A stretch of 30,134 nucleotides of DNA from JAZNQN01 sp045590195. GTDB taxonomy: Bacteria > Bacillota > Clostridia > UMGS1883 > UMGS1540. The stretch lies in assembly GCA_045590195.1 (NCBI GenBank), contig JAZNQN010000033.1, positions 1-30,134 on the forward strand. The letters are read 5' to 3'. Shown here one piece after another: positions 22,705 through 30,134 of this stretch (the first letter of the stretch is position 1; each line of letters begins with the position of its first letter). The notes under the pieces were generated by a model, which saw only the letters and a program-made list of their open reading frames with translations, did no database searches and was not told the origin of the DNA. Made by a program: the position numbers and the translations under genes.

Positions 22705-23679
22705 TTACTCCAGTTCGGTAAGAATGGCAAACCATTCTCCGTCTTTTCTTTTTTCAAGAATTTTAAAGCCGTTTTCCTTGAGAGCCGTAGTAACATCGTC
22801 AATTCTGTTTTCGATTATACCTGAGCAGAGGAAAAGGCTATCTTCTTTCATAAAGTGAGAAACACGCGCAGAAAGCGGAATAATAACATCGGCAACAATG
22901 TTTGCAACAACAATATCATATTTTTTGTCGGCTTTACTTCCTGCAAAAGGATTGCCTTCAAGAATGTTACCGCTTGTAACGAAATATGTGTCTTTTCCAA
23001 TTCCGTTAAGTGCCGCATTTTCGTATGCAACGTGTGTTGCGGCGTTGTCAATATCAACTGCGCTTGCATCACTGGCTCCAAGGATGAGCGATAAAATAGA
23101 TAAAATACCGCTGCCACAACCAATGTCAAGAACACTTAAACCGCTATAAACCTGCTGTTCCAAAAATTCCATACAAAGCTTTGTTGTGTTGTGTGTTCCT
23201 GTTCCAAAGAGCATACCGGGGTTTATTTTAAGAATTTTTCTGTCTGTTTCAGGGTTTTCTTCCCACTCCGGAACAACAAGAATAGTTTCGCCGATTTTGG
23301 TGGGAGTGTAATATTTTTTCCATCTTTCAAACCAGAGATCTTCGGGAATATCTTCAAATTTCATTTCAAGAGTACCCATAGGAACACCTATATCGCATCT
23401 TTTGAGATTTTCAATGCATTCACGAAGCTGTGAAAGCTGTTCTTTGCCATTTATGTCTTCCCTTAAAAAAACATTGAGGTGAGTTGGCTCTTTTTTTGCA
23501 TTTAAAAGTTCCTCGTCAACATAGTCCCACTTGGAGCGGTTGTTTTCCAAAAAGTCGAGGAAATCGCCTTCATCACAAATTTCAACGCCTTCTATTCCCA
23601 TAGAAAGAATTGCGCCGAAAAGCGGTTCAATTCCTTCGGGAGTTGTATATATGCTTACTTTTAACCAGTTGTTATCCAT
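22705..23679 (-). CDS. prmA: Ribosomal protein L11 methyltransferase
   Basis: 324 residues. It methylates ribosomal protein L11. The N-terminal substrate domain (about 1-130) is followed by INPGMLFGTGTHNTTKLC (152-169), the binding motif LDIGCGSGIL (184-193) and VVANIVAD (257-264). All are hallmark PrmA elements. It is followed immediately by rsmE and preceded 12 bp upstream by the MATE gene, so two translation-machinery genes ride in a transporter operon. Confidence 0.95.
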   Translation of the reverse strand: MDNNWLKVSIYTTPEGIEPLFGAILSMGIEGVEICDEGDFLDFLENNRSKWDYVDEELLNAKKEPTHLNVFLREDINGKEQLSQLRECIENLKRCDIGVPMGTLEMKFEDIPEDLWFERWKKYYTPTKIGETILVVPEWEENPETDRKILKINPGMLFGTGTHNTTKLCMEFLEQQVYSGLSVLDIGCGSGILSILSLILGASDASAVDIDNAATHVAYENAALNGIGKDTYFVTSGNILEGNPFAGSKADKKYDIVVANIVADVIIPLSARVSHFMKEDSLFLCSGIIENRIDDVTTALKENGFKILEKRKDGEWFAILTELE

Positions 23680-23691
23680 AATGCCTCCATT

Positions 23692-25059
23692 TTATACCAA
23701 ATAATTTACCCATTTTCCGCTTTTAACTCTTTTGTAAAGAATTACAAATTTAAAAACTTCTTCAATAAGAGTGCTTGCAAAAACAACTTCAAGCGGAAGC
23801 TTTAAAATAAATCCTGTGATAAATGCTGCGGGAAGGCCAATAAGCCAAACGCACGAAACATCTAAAACGCATGAAAAAACTGTATCGCCGCCACCTCTTA
23901 AAACGCCTACAATGTCTACCAGTGTAAAATTTTTAACCGGCAGAGATAACGCCATAATTATAATGAGATGCATAGCATAAATTTCGGCCTTTTGAGATAC
24001 GGCAAAAAACGAAATAAAAAGCGGCATAACGGCTACCATAAGAGCTCCGAAAATAACGCCAACGATAGGAGCTATAAGCCCAAATTGCGCGGCATTGTAT
24101 CTGGCGCGCTTTACTCTGCCTGAGCCTATTTCTTTTCCTATTATTATGCTTACTGCGTGGCTCATACCGAAAATAAAAACGCTTGAAAGCTTTTCTGCAA
24201 GAGATGCAATATTAACTGCGGCAACTGCGGCAGTACCTTCTTCCGGTGTTGCGCCAATTCGGGAATATACAACAAAGTAAAGCGATATTCCGATAGACCA
24301 CAGGGTTTCGTTTATAATAACCGGACACGATATTTTCAAAAAGCTAGTTAACAGCTCTTTTGAAAATGAAATATAATCCCGTATCTGCTGGCGCAAAAAG
24401 TCTATTTTTATAAAGCTTATAGCATATACGTAAATACATTCAACTATCCTTGCAAGAAGGGTTGCATAAGCGGCACCGGCTATGCCCAGGCACGGAAACC
24501 CTAATTTGCCAAAAATAAGAAAATAGTTGAAAAGTATATTTACAAATATTGACACAATTGAGCCGAAAAGGGGAATTTTAACCTCTTCGGCGCTTTTGAG
24601 AAAGTACGAAATAACCATTGTTATGGCAGTAAGGGGATATGTTGCGGCAATAATTTTAATGTAAACTTTTCCGCCTGCTATAACGGCCTTGTCGGCAGAA
24701 AAAATTTTCATAATCAGCTCCGGAAAAGCTATGGCCACAAAACAAAATACCAAACCTATTGCAAGCCCTAAAACAAAGGTAAGCCCGGCTATGCGGCGCA
24801 TGCCGCTTTTATCGCCCTTGCCCCAAAACTGCGACATAAGAACCGCCGCACCGCTTCCCATGCCAAAAATCATCAGATTAAATATGAAGAAAAACTGGTT
24901 GGCAAGATTAACGGTAGCAATGGCCGTGTCACCAAGAGAGCCTACCATAACATTGTCAACAAGGGTAACAGTAGTTGTCATAAGGTTCTGAAGGGCAAGT
25001 GGAATTGCAATAACCATAAAAGCTTTAAAGGTTATTTTGTTTATTTTGAGTTTTTTCAT
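23692..25059 (-). CDS. MATE family multidrug/cation efflux transporter
   Basis: 455 residues with about 12 membrane spans in two halves: PLALQNLMTTTVTLVDNVMVGSLGDTAIATVNLANQ at the start, and SCPVIINETLWSIGISLYFVVYSRIG opening the second half. Members export cationic drugs or metabolites using Na+ or proton gradients. It starts after AAGGT and lies 1 bp from the preceding ATPase stop, so it belongs to the same operon. Substrate unknown. Confidence 0.92.
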   Translation of the reverse strand: MKKLKINKITFKAFMVIAIPLALQNLMTTTVTLVDNVMVGSLGDTAIATVNLANQFFFIFNLMIFGMGSGAAVLMSQFWGKGDKSGMRRIAGLTFVLGLAIGLVFCFVAIAFPELIMKIFSADKAVIAGGKVYIKIIAATYPLTAITMVISYFLKSAEEVKIPLFGSIVSIFVNILFNYFLIFGKLGFPCLGIAGAAYATLLARIVECIYVYAISFIKIDFLRQQIRDYISFSKELLTSFLKISCPVIINETLWSIGISLYFVVYSRIGATPEEGTAAVAAVNIASLAEKLSSVFIFGMSHAVSIIIGKEIGSGRVKRARYNAAQFGLIAPIVGVIFGALMVAVMPLFISFFAVSQKAEIYAMHLIIIMALSLPVKNFTLVDIVGVLRGGGDTVFSCVLDVSCVWLIGLPAAFITGFILKLPLEVVFASTLIEEVFKFVILYKRVKSGKWVNYLV

Positions 25060-25060
25060 T

Positions 25061-25801
25061 TTATAATACCTTGCTTAAAAATGCACGTAAACGTGGGTTT
25101 TCAGATTTTTCAAAAATGTACTCAGGAGTACCTTCCTCAATTATTGAACCCTCGTCCATAAAAATAATTCTGTCGGCAACCTCTTTGGCAAAGCCCATTT
25201 CGTGGGTTACAACTGCCATAGTCATTCCGTCTTTCGCAAGTTGCTTCATAACTTCTAAAACTTCGCCAACCATTTCAGGGTCAAGAGCGGATGTAGGCCC
25301 GTCAAAAAGCATAACTTCGGGGTTCATGCAAAGTGCACGAACAATTGCAACCCTCTGTTTCTGCCCACCTGAAAGCTGTGAAGGGTAAGCACCTGCTCTG
25401 TTTGCAAGGCCAACTCGCTCTAAAAGGTCCATCGCCGTTTTTTCGGCCTCAGCTTTTGATTTCTTCAAAAGATTCATTGGCGCAAGTGTCATATTTTTCA
25501 AAATAGTCATATGTGGGAAAAGGTTAAACTGCTGAAAAACCATACCCATTTTTTCTCTGTGTTTATTAATGTTAACCTTTGAATCGGTAATATCTGTGCC
25601 CTCGAAGAATATTTTTCCGCTTGTTGGAACTTCGAGAAGATTAAGGCTGCGTAAAAAGGTTGATTTTCCGCTGCCGGAAGGGCCTATTATTACAACAACT
25701 TCTCCTTTTTTAATTTCAGCAGAAACATTTTCAAGAGCGTGAATTTTGTCGCCGAAATATTTACATAAATTTTCTGTTTTGATAACTGAATTAGCGCTCA
25801 C
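25061..25801 (-). CDS. Polar amino-acid ABC transporter ATPase with altered Walker B (Glu to Gly)
   Basis: 246 residues from GTG 25801, which has AAAGGAGG ten bases ahead and overlaps the permease stop by 11 bp. A TTG start at 25822 would include the ribosome site. Walker A IGPSGSGKST, Q-loop MGMVFQQFNLFP, signature LSGGQKQRVAIVRAL and H-loop VVTHEMGFA are all normal. Walker B reads VMLFDGPTSALDPE. Gly168 (codon at 25298-25300) stands where the catalytic Glu is expected, and one base change from GAG would give it. The paralogue at 19659 keeps the Glu. If real, ATP hydrolysis should be severely impaired. Otherwise a full-length GlnQ-like subunit. Confidence 0.9.
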   Translation of the reverse strand: MSANSVIKTENLCKYFGDKIHALENVSAEIKKGEVVVIIGPSGSGKSTFLRSLNLLEVPTSGKIFFEGTDITDSKVNINKHREKMGMVFQQFNLFPHMTILKNMTLAPMNLLKKSKAEAEKTAMDLLERVGLANRAGAYPSQLSGGQKQRVAIVRALCMNPEVMLFDGPTSALDPEMVGEVLEVMKQLAKDGMTMAVVTHEMGFAKEVADRIIFMDEGSIIEEGTPEYIFEKSENPRLRAFLSKVL

Positions 25802-26513
25802 TGCTACGAAGCCTCCTTTCAAGTAATCCTACTGCCCATGAAAGAATCATAACTAAAATAAGATAAATAATTGCAACGGTTAAAAGGGGCATAAAAGCAT
25901 CAAAAGTTCTGCCTCTGATAATATCGCCGCCTTTTGTAAGGTCCTGAAGGGCAATGTAGCCTGAAACTGAGGTTTCTTTAAGTAAAACAATAAATTCGTT
26001 TGCAAGCGCAGGCAAAACATTTTTAAATGCCTGAGGAATAATTATAAACCACATGGTTTTTGCAAAACCAAAACCAAGTGAACGGCCTGCTTCAAACTGG
26101 CCCTGGTCAATAGACATAATGCCCGAGCGCACAATTTCGGCAACATACGCACCTGAATTTATGCTGAAAGCAATTATTGCAACAATAACTTTGTTAATAT
26201 TGAACGAGCCGAAAATTACGAAATAAATAATAAGAAGCTGAACAACAACAGGTGTGCCACGAATTACCGTCAGATATACTTTGGAGATAAAGTTCAGTAT
26301 TACCATAAAAAGTTTTGAAATGCTGAATTTTGTACCCTTGTAATTTTTGTCATAAGTTGAACGGATAATTGCAATAACAAAACCAATAATAATACCAAAC
26401 AAAGCGGCAAAAAATGCAACCTGCAAAGTGATGAGCAAACCGTCTGTTATATATTTCCAGCGGTTGTCATCAATAAAGTTAAGAATAAATCTTTCTTTAA
26501 ATGTAAGTGTCAT
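25791..26513 (-). CDS. Polar amino-acid ABC transporter permease
   Basis: 240 residues from ATG 26513. The frame opens at ATG 26540, but AAAGG lies between the two, favouring the shorter form at somewhat long spacing. Membrane spans and the permease loop are clear: VYLTVIRGTPVVVQLLIIYFVIFG, GAYVAEIVRSGIMSIDQGQFEAGRSLGFGFAKTM, LPALANEFIVLLKETSVSGY. It pairs with the overlapping ATPase gene and the upstream binding protein. Confidence 0.93.
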   Translation of the reverse strand: MTLTFKERFILNFIDDNRWKYITDGLLITLQVAFFAALFGIIIGFVIAIIRSTYDKNYKGTKFSISKLFMVILNFISKVYLTVIRGTPVVVQLLIIYFVIFGSFNINKVIVAIIAFSINSGAYVAEIVRSGIMSIDQGQFEAGRSLGFGFAKTMWFIIIPQAFKNVLPALANEFIVLLKETSVSGYIALQDLTKGGDIIRGRTFDAFMPLLTVAIIYLILVMILSWAVGLLERRLRSSER

Positions 26514-26542
26514 TATAAAATCTTCGCCTTTCTTAAACATAT

Positions 26543-26572
26543 AACAAACCGCAGAGTTACTGCGGTTTGCTT
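26543..26572 (-). terminator. Hairpin between binding-protein and permease genes
   Basis: CAAACCGCAG (26545-26554) pairs with CTGCGGTTTG (26560-26569) around a 5-nt loop. It stands at the same place as the hairpin in the other ABC operon (21094-21122), although the sequences are unrelated. Confidence 0.75.
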
Positions 26573-26596
26573 GAAAATATAATTTATTTATGTAAA

Positions 26597-27349
26597 TTAT
26601 TCAGCTGAAATGTATCTTGCAACAATGGCATCAAGTGTACCGTCAGCTTTAAGTTCCGCAAGAGCTTTGTTTACTTTTTCGAGAAGCTCTGTGTTTTCTT
26701 TAGCAATAGCAATTGCATAATCTTCAACTACATATTCGCTGTCAAGAATTTTAAGGCCTTCGTTTGCAGCTACGAAAGATTTTGCAGGCTCACTATCGAT
26801 AATAACCGCATCAATTTTGCCCTGCATAAGAGCCTGAACTGCTTCTGTGCCTTTGCTGTAACGTTCAACAAATTCGTCGCCAAGACCACCGTTTTCAATA
26901 GTATCAGAAGCATAAATGTCGCCAGTTGTGCTTTCCTGAACGCCTACTTTTTTGCCACCAACAAGGTCTTCAAAAGTTTTAACAGGGCTGTCTTCTTTAA
27001 CTATAATAACCTGAACACCTGTTGCATAGCTGTCAGAGAAGTTAACGCTCTGTTTACGCTCGTCAGTAACAGTCATACCTGCGAGACACATATCAATTTT
27101 ACCTGTCTGAACAGCGCCGATAAGTGAACCGAATTCCATATCCTCGATTTTGAGTTCCATACCAAGCTTTGTTGCGATTGCTGCAGCTATGTCAGCATCA
27201 ATACCAACAATTTTTTCGTTTTCGTAGAATTCATAGGGAGGGAAAGCAGCGTTTGTTCCCATTGTAAGAACATTGTCTTCTTTGGCACCACAAGCTCCAA
27301 GAGCTACTACGAGAATAGCAACCATTAAAAGTGCAAGTAATTTTTTCAT
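26597..27349 (-). CDS. Polar amino-acid ABC transporter substrate-binding lipoprotein
   Basis: 250 residues from ATG 27349 (GGAGG eight bases ahead). An upstream in-frame ATG at 27364 overlaps that site. Signal MKKLLALLMVAILVVALGACG with lipobox ALGAC. The mature part has TNAAFPPYEFYENEKIVGIDADIAAAIATKLG and MEFGSLIGAVQTGKIDMCLAGMTVTDER, the family-3 solute-binding signature. The Ala-Phe-Pro-Pro-Tyr-Glu-Phe start resembles general polar amino-acid binders. It leads an operon of permease, ATPase, MATE, prmA and rsmE. Confidence 0.94.
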   Translation of the reverse strand: MKKLLALLMVAILVVALGACGAKEDNVLTMGTNAAFPPYEFYENEKIVGIDADIAAAIATKLGMELKIEDMEFGSLIGAVQTGKIDMCLAGMTVTDERKQSVNFSDSYATGVQVIIVKEDSPVKTFEDLVGGKKVGVQESTTGDIYASDTIENGGLGDEFVERYSKGTEAVQALMQGKIDAVIIDSEPAKSFVAANEGLKILDSEYVVEDYAIAIAKENTELLEKVNKALAELKADGTLDAIVARYISAE

Positions 27350-27381
27350 AATAAATTCCTCCAAATTATATAATTTGTTTT

Positions 27382-27410
27382 ATTATACATCATTATGTAA
27401 AAAAATGCAA
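27382..27410 (-). promoter_or_regulatory. Promoter of the upstream ABC/MATE/prmA/rsmE operon
   Basis: On the minus strand TTGCAT (27410-27405), 17-bp spacer and TATAAT (27387-27382), about 33 bp before ATG 27349. Confidence 0.65.
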
Positions 27411-27488
27411 TGATTTTTAATAAAAAACTTAATTTGTGCATAAGTATAAAAAAATTCCATCTGCACAAAATAATTCTGAGGTGAAAAA

Positions 27489-28154
27489 ATGAGTCTTTCT
27501 CTTGTAAGAACAATTATTTTATACGTTTCAGTAATGGTTGCCATAAGAATAATGGGCAAAAGGCAAATCGGGGAACTTCAACCCAGTGAACTTGTAATAA
27601 CCATAATGCTCGGCGATTTGGCGTCAGTTCCTATGCAGGAAACGAGCATTCCTATTCTAAACGGAATTGTACCTATTGTTACACTGGTTTTCCTCGAGGT
27701 AATGTTGTCGCTTGTATCCCTCAAAAGTAAAAGAATACGAAAATTTATCAGCGGAGAAGCAAGTGTTATAATACGCGATGGACAAATTGACACAAACGAG
27801 CTGAAAAAGCTTCGGTTTAATATAGATGATCTTCTTGAAGAACTCAGGGGAAAAGATATCGTGAATATAGCCGATGTGCAAATAGCTCTTCTTGATACAA
27901 ACGGAGCTTTTTGTGTAATTCCTAAAGCGGCAAAAAGGCCTGTAACCCCGGAAGACCTTAATATTGCGCCAAAAGAAGAGGAACTTCCTTATACAGTAAT
28001 AAGTGATGGAAAAATAATAAAAGATAATCTTGCTAAGCTGGGAAAAAAAGAAGAGTGGCTTAAAAATAAAATAGAAAAAAAGAATATGTCGGTAAAAGAT
28101 GTGATGTACGCAGGGCTTACAAATGGCGGCAGACTTGAAATAATGAGGAGGTAA
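27489..28154 (+). CDS. DUF421/YetF-like membrane protein
   Basis: 221 residues, ATG 27489 after GAGGTG. Three N-terminal membrane helices (about 4-22, 34-50, 56-75) include RIMGKRQIGELQPSELVITIMLGDLAS, the DUF421 signature. A soluble part follows: GEASVIIRDGQIDTNELKKLRFNIDDLLEELRGKDIVNIADVQIALLDTNG. Members (YetF, YdfR and others of Bacillus) have been linked to spores and membranes without a firm biochemical role. The gene is divergent from the ABC operon and followed 3 bp later by its usual partner. Confidence 0.92.
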   Translation: MSLSLVRTIILYVSVMVAIRIMGKRQIGELQPSELVITIMLGDLASVPMQETSIPILNGIVPIVTLVFLEVMLSLVSLKSKRIRKFISGEASVIIRDGQIDTNELKKLRFNIDDLLEELRGKDIVNIADVQIALLDTNGAFCVIPKAAKRPVTPEDLNIAPKEEELPYTVISDGKIIKDNLAKLGKKEEWLKNKIEKKNMSVKDVMYAGLTNGGRLEIMRR

Positions 28155-28157
28155 AGC

Positions 28158-28538
28158 GTGAGGGGTGTTGTTGTTTCGGGGATACTTTTTTTGATAGTAA
28201 TAATTTTTTGTATATATTCAGGTGCTTCTCTTGAAAAAGTAGGAAAAGAAACGTGCTATATATTAAATGAAATAAAAGATAATGTCCAAGAGGAAAACTG
28301 GGATATGGCATCTGAAAATATAATAAGGCTGCAAAATAAGTGGGAAAAGGATATAAAGTGGATAACAGTACTTATAGATCATCGTGAAACAGATGAAATA
28401 AATCAAACCCTTTCTGCGCTTGAGGAATATATAGATTACAGAGAAGTGCCGGAGCTTATGGCAACGGCGGCAACTCTGATGCAAATGTTTGAACATATCC
28501 CGCTTAAAGAGCGTTTGATAATTGAAAATATTTTTTAA
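28158..28538 (+). CDS. DUF4363 family protein
   Basis: 126 residues from GTG 28158, with GAGGAGGT ahead inside the end of the DUF421 gene. One N-terminal membrane helix (about 4-21) is followed by a helical extracellular part (NVQEENWDMASENIIRLQNKWEKDIKWITVLIDHRETDEINQTLSALEEYI) typical of DUF4363. The pair DUF421-DUF4363 is widespread in spore-forming Clostridia, suggesting they act together. Function unknown. Confidence 0.88.
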   Translation: MRGVVVSGILFLIVIIFCIYSGASLEKVGKETCYILNEIKDNVQEENWDMASENIIRLQNKWEKDIKWITVLIDHRETDEINQTLSALEEYIDYREVPELMATAATLMQMFEHIPLKERLIIENIF

Positions 28539-28723
28539 TATATAATAAGGTAGAAACTCCTTAAAACGAATAATTGTTACAGAGAAAAACTACATTTTGT
28601 GCAAAAAACAACAAAATAACACAAAAGGAATAAAAAAAGTATGGTTGAATTTTACAAATTGCACAAAAGCAAGTGCTCTAACTTGTGTTAGATGTACAAA
28701 AATAAAATATTCTTGTAAAATAC

Positions 28724-28752
28724 TTGAAATAAAAAAATAATTTAGGTATAAT
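28724..28752 (+). promoter_or_regulatory. Promoter of the surface-protein gene
   Basis: TTGAAA (28724-28729), 17-bp spacer and TATAAT (28747-28752). The leader to ATG 28812 is about 55 nt and ends in AAGGAGG. The preceding 28539-28723 stretch is A-rich with nothing identifiable. Confidence 0.8.
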
Positions 28753-28811
28753 GGTATAGTAGCATATGGTATCTGTAGAAGATTATCATAAATTTTAAGG
28801 AGGAATGAATT

Positions 28812-30134
28812 ATGAGAAGTTTTGCTAAAACTTTTCGCGCAGTACTTGCACTTTGCTTAGTGTTTAGTATTGTGATGTCTTTCGTTGCAGTTAGTGCTGA
28901 CGCTGTAGCCTTGAGTCAGGTTTCAGTAGCAGACCAGCCACAGCTGATCGAAGGCAAAATGTTGTACGAAGTTAAGTACAACGTAACAGGTGTTAGCGCA
29001 GGCAGCGCTTCAATCCTGGTACATGATGCTGCAAATGTTGCAAGCATCTCAAACGAAAGCATTGAATATGTTGGCCAGAAAGCTCCAACTGCTGGCACAG
29101 CAGAATTTACAATGCTCCTCGAAAAAGGTGACTATACCGTTATTGGTGGCGGTACAGGTATGGCATTTGACAGTGAACCATTGTCACTTGATGCAGCACC
29201 TGTTTTCGCGGCAGAAAAACTTGAAGGCACTTTGTTAGACAACGATGTAGCAGGTATTGCTTACCCAACTGCTGTTGATGCTGACGGCGATGCAGTTACT
29301 TACACCCTCGAAGGCGCAGCAGCTGCAAACTTTGCAATCAACGGTGCTAACATTGTTATCAACGCAGAAGGTACATTGGCAGAAGGTACATACGAGTTCA
29401 CTCTCGTAGCTACTGCAGATGGTAAAACAGCTTCAATTCCTGTTGCTATCACAATTGAGTCTTCAATTGTAGAAATTACAGGTTACGCAGCGTTCGAAAC
29501 ATCTAAGACAGTTGCTTGGGGAACAGCAAAAGCTGATCTCGGTCTTCCTGCAACAGTTGCAGCAACAGTTGCAAAAGGCGAAGCTCCTGTAATCAATGTT
29601 ACATGGGTATGTGATGAATATGCTGCAGATGTAGCAAACACATACAAATTCGTTGCAAACTATGAAGTTCCTGCAGGCTATGTAGAAGCTGAAGGCGTTA
29701 AAATTGCAGACATCGTAGTAACAGTAGCTGAAAAAGAACCTGTTGTTATTAACGGTTATGTTGCTTTTGAAACAACTAAAACAGTTGCTTGGGGAACAGC
29801 AAAAGATGCTCTTGATCTCCCTGCAACAGTAACAGGTATTGTTGATGGCGAAGAAGTAGCTCCTGTAATCGATGTTACATGGGTATGTGATGCTTACAAT
29901 GCTGAAGTAGCAGGTAGCTACACATTTACAGCTTCTTACAGTATTGATGAAGAAAACTATGTTGAAGCAGCTGATGTAAAAGTTGCTGATATCGTAGTAA
30001 CAGTAGAAGCAAAAGTTGTTGATAAACTTGATGCTCTTGAAGCAATCGACGTAGCATGGGGTACAGAACTTGAAGATGTACTTGATCTTCTCCCTGCAAC
30101 AGTTACAAGCGGTGCAGATTCATTCGAAGTTGAA
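28812..30134 (+). CDS. Secreted repeat protein with cadherin-like and Big_4-like domains (partial)
   Basis: 441 codons are open to the window edge with no stop, so the gene continues beyond. ATG 28812 follows AAGGAGGAATGAATT. The N terminus MRSFAKTFRAVLALCLVFSIVMSFVAVSADA is a signal peptide (cleavage likely after VSA or SADA). Residues about 130-218 look like a cadherin-type unit (DADGDAVTYTL, AEGTYEFTLVATADG). Three Ig-like repeats of 89-91 residues follow, each with [TI].VAWGT....LDLPATV and, in the complete ones, VTWVCD..A..A..Y.F.A.Y. The DNA repeat period is 273 bp between the first two. Codon use is cleaner and less A-rich than its neighbours, suggesting high expression. An S-layer or adhesin role is inference, and no wall anchor is visible. 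Confidence 0.82.
   Translation, partial: MRSFAKTFRAVLALCLVFSIVMSFVAVSADAVALSQVSVADQPQLIEGKMLYEVKYNVTGVSAGSASILVHDAANVASISNESIEYVGQKAPTAGTAEFTMLLEKGDYTVIGGGTGMAFDSEPLSLDAAPVFAAEKLEGTLLDNDVAGIAYPTAVDADGDAVTYTLEGAAAANFAINGANIVINAEGTLAEGTYEFTLVATADGKTASIPVAITIESSIVEITGYAAFETSKTVAWGTAKADLGLPATVAATVAKGEAPVINVTWVCDEYAADVANTYKFVANYEVPAGYVEAEGVKIADIVVTVAEKEPVVINGYVAFETTKTVAWGTAKDALDLPATVTGIVDGEEVAPVIDVTWVCDAYNAEVAGSYTFTASYSIDEENYVEAADVKVADIVVTVEAKVVDKLDALEAIDVAWGTELEDVLDLLPATVTSGADSFEVE

Overview
The window looks like the chromosome of a low-GC anaerobic member of the Clostridia, probably an intestinal Oscillospiraceae/Eubacteriales-type bacterium. This rests on A/T-rich codon use, strong AGGAGG-type ribosome binding sites, near-consensus sigma-A promoters (TTGACA-17-TATAAT), the 5S-tRNA cluster, and the gene families present (DUF421/DUF4363 pair, MBOAT/DHHW pair, polar amino-acid ABC transporters, Big_4-type repeat surface protein). 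No species can be named from the sequence alone.

Region 1 (1-590) is the end of an rRNA operon: 5S rRNA, tRNA-Asn(GTT), tRNA-Glu(TTC), tRNA-Met(CAT) and a hairpin terminator. Region 2 (about 519-7281) looks like a small mobile island inserted at the 3' end of tRNA-Met, because the last 18 bases of that tRNA (including CCA) recur at 7264-7281. The island holds a recombination module (a recombinase-domain protein without a catalytic domain, a SHOCT-like/KilA-N protein and a large serine recombinase). Next comes a two-gene cassette of a Panacea/SocA-like (DUF4065) antitoxin-type protein and a three-helix membrane protein, behind a consensus promoter with a palindrome in its spacer. The island ends with an LprI-like lipoprotein, a divergent STIV-B116/DUF1874-like protein with its own consensus promoter and a paired operator, and long stretches of noncoding palindromic repeats. 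A further multi-hairpin cassette (7321-7600) lies just outside.

Region 3 (7604-12435) is a carbohydrate locus: two AraC regulators, an unusual fusion of a ROK sugar kinase with a GmhA-like SIS isomerase, and a glycoside-hydrolase-like cytoplasmic protein. Region 4 (12488-18293) runs rightward: a CPA2 cation/proton antiporter, then CLC (probably fluoride-type), DHHW and MBOAT genes in one tight operon (surface-polymer O-acetylation), then a Cu/Zn superoxide dismutase-like gene. Region 5 (27364 down to 18306, all minus strand) contains two complete polar amino-acid ABC transporters in the order binding protein, permease, ATPase. Each has a hairpin between the binding-protein and permease genes. 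The upstream set continues into MATE, prmA and rsmE, the downstream one into miaB. The ATPase of the upstream set has Gly in place of the catalytic Walker B Glu. Region 6 (27489-30134) has the DUF421/DUF4363 pair and the start of a secreted repeat protein that runs off the window.

The best candidates for something new are the regulated DUF4065/membrane-protein cassette on the island, the DUF1874-like protein that lacks the ring-nuclease His, and the two unexplained hairpin-repeat fields around them.
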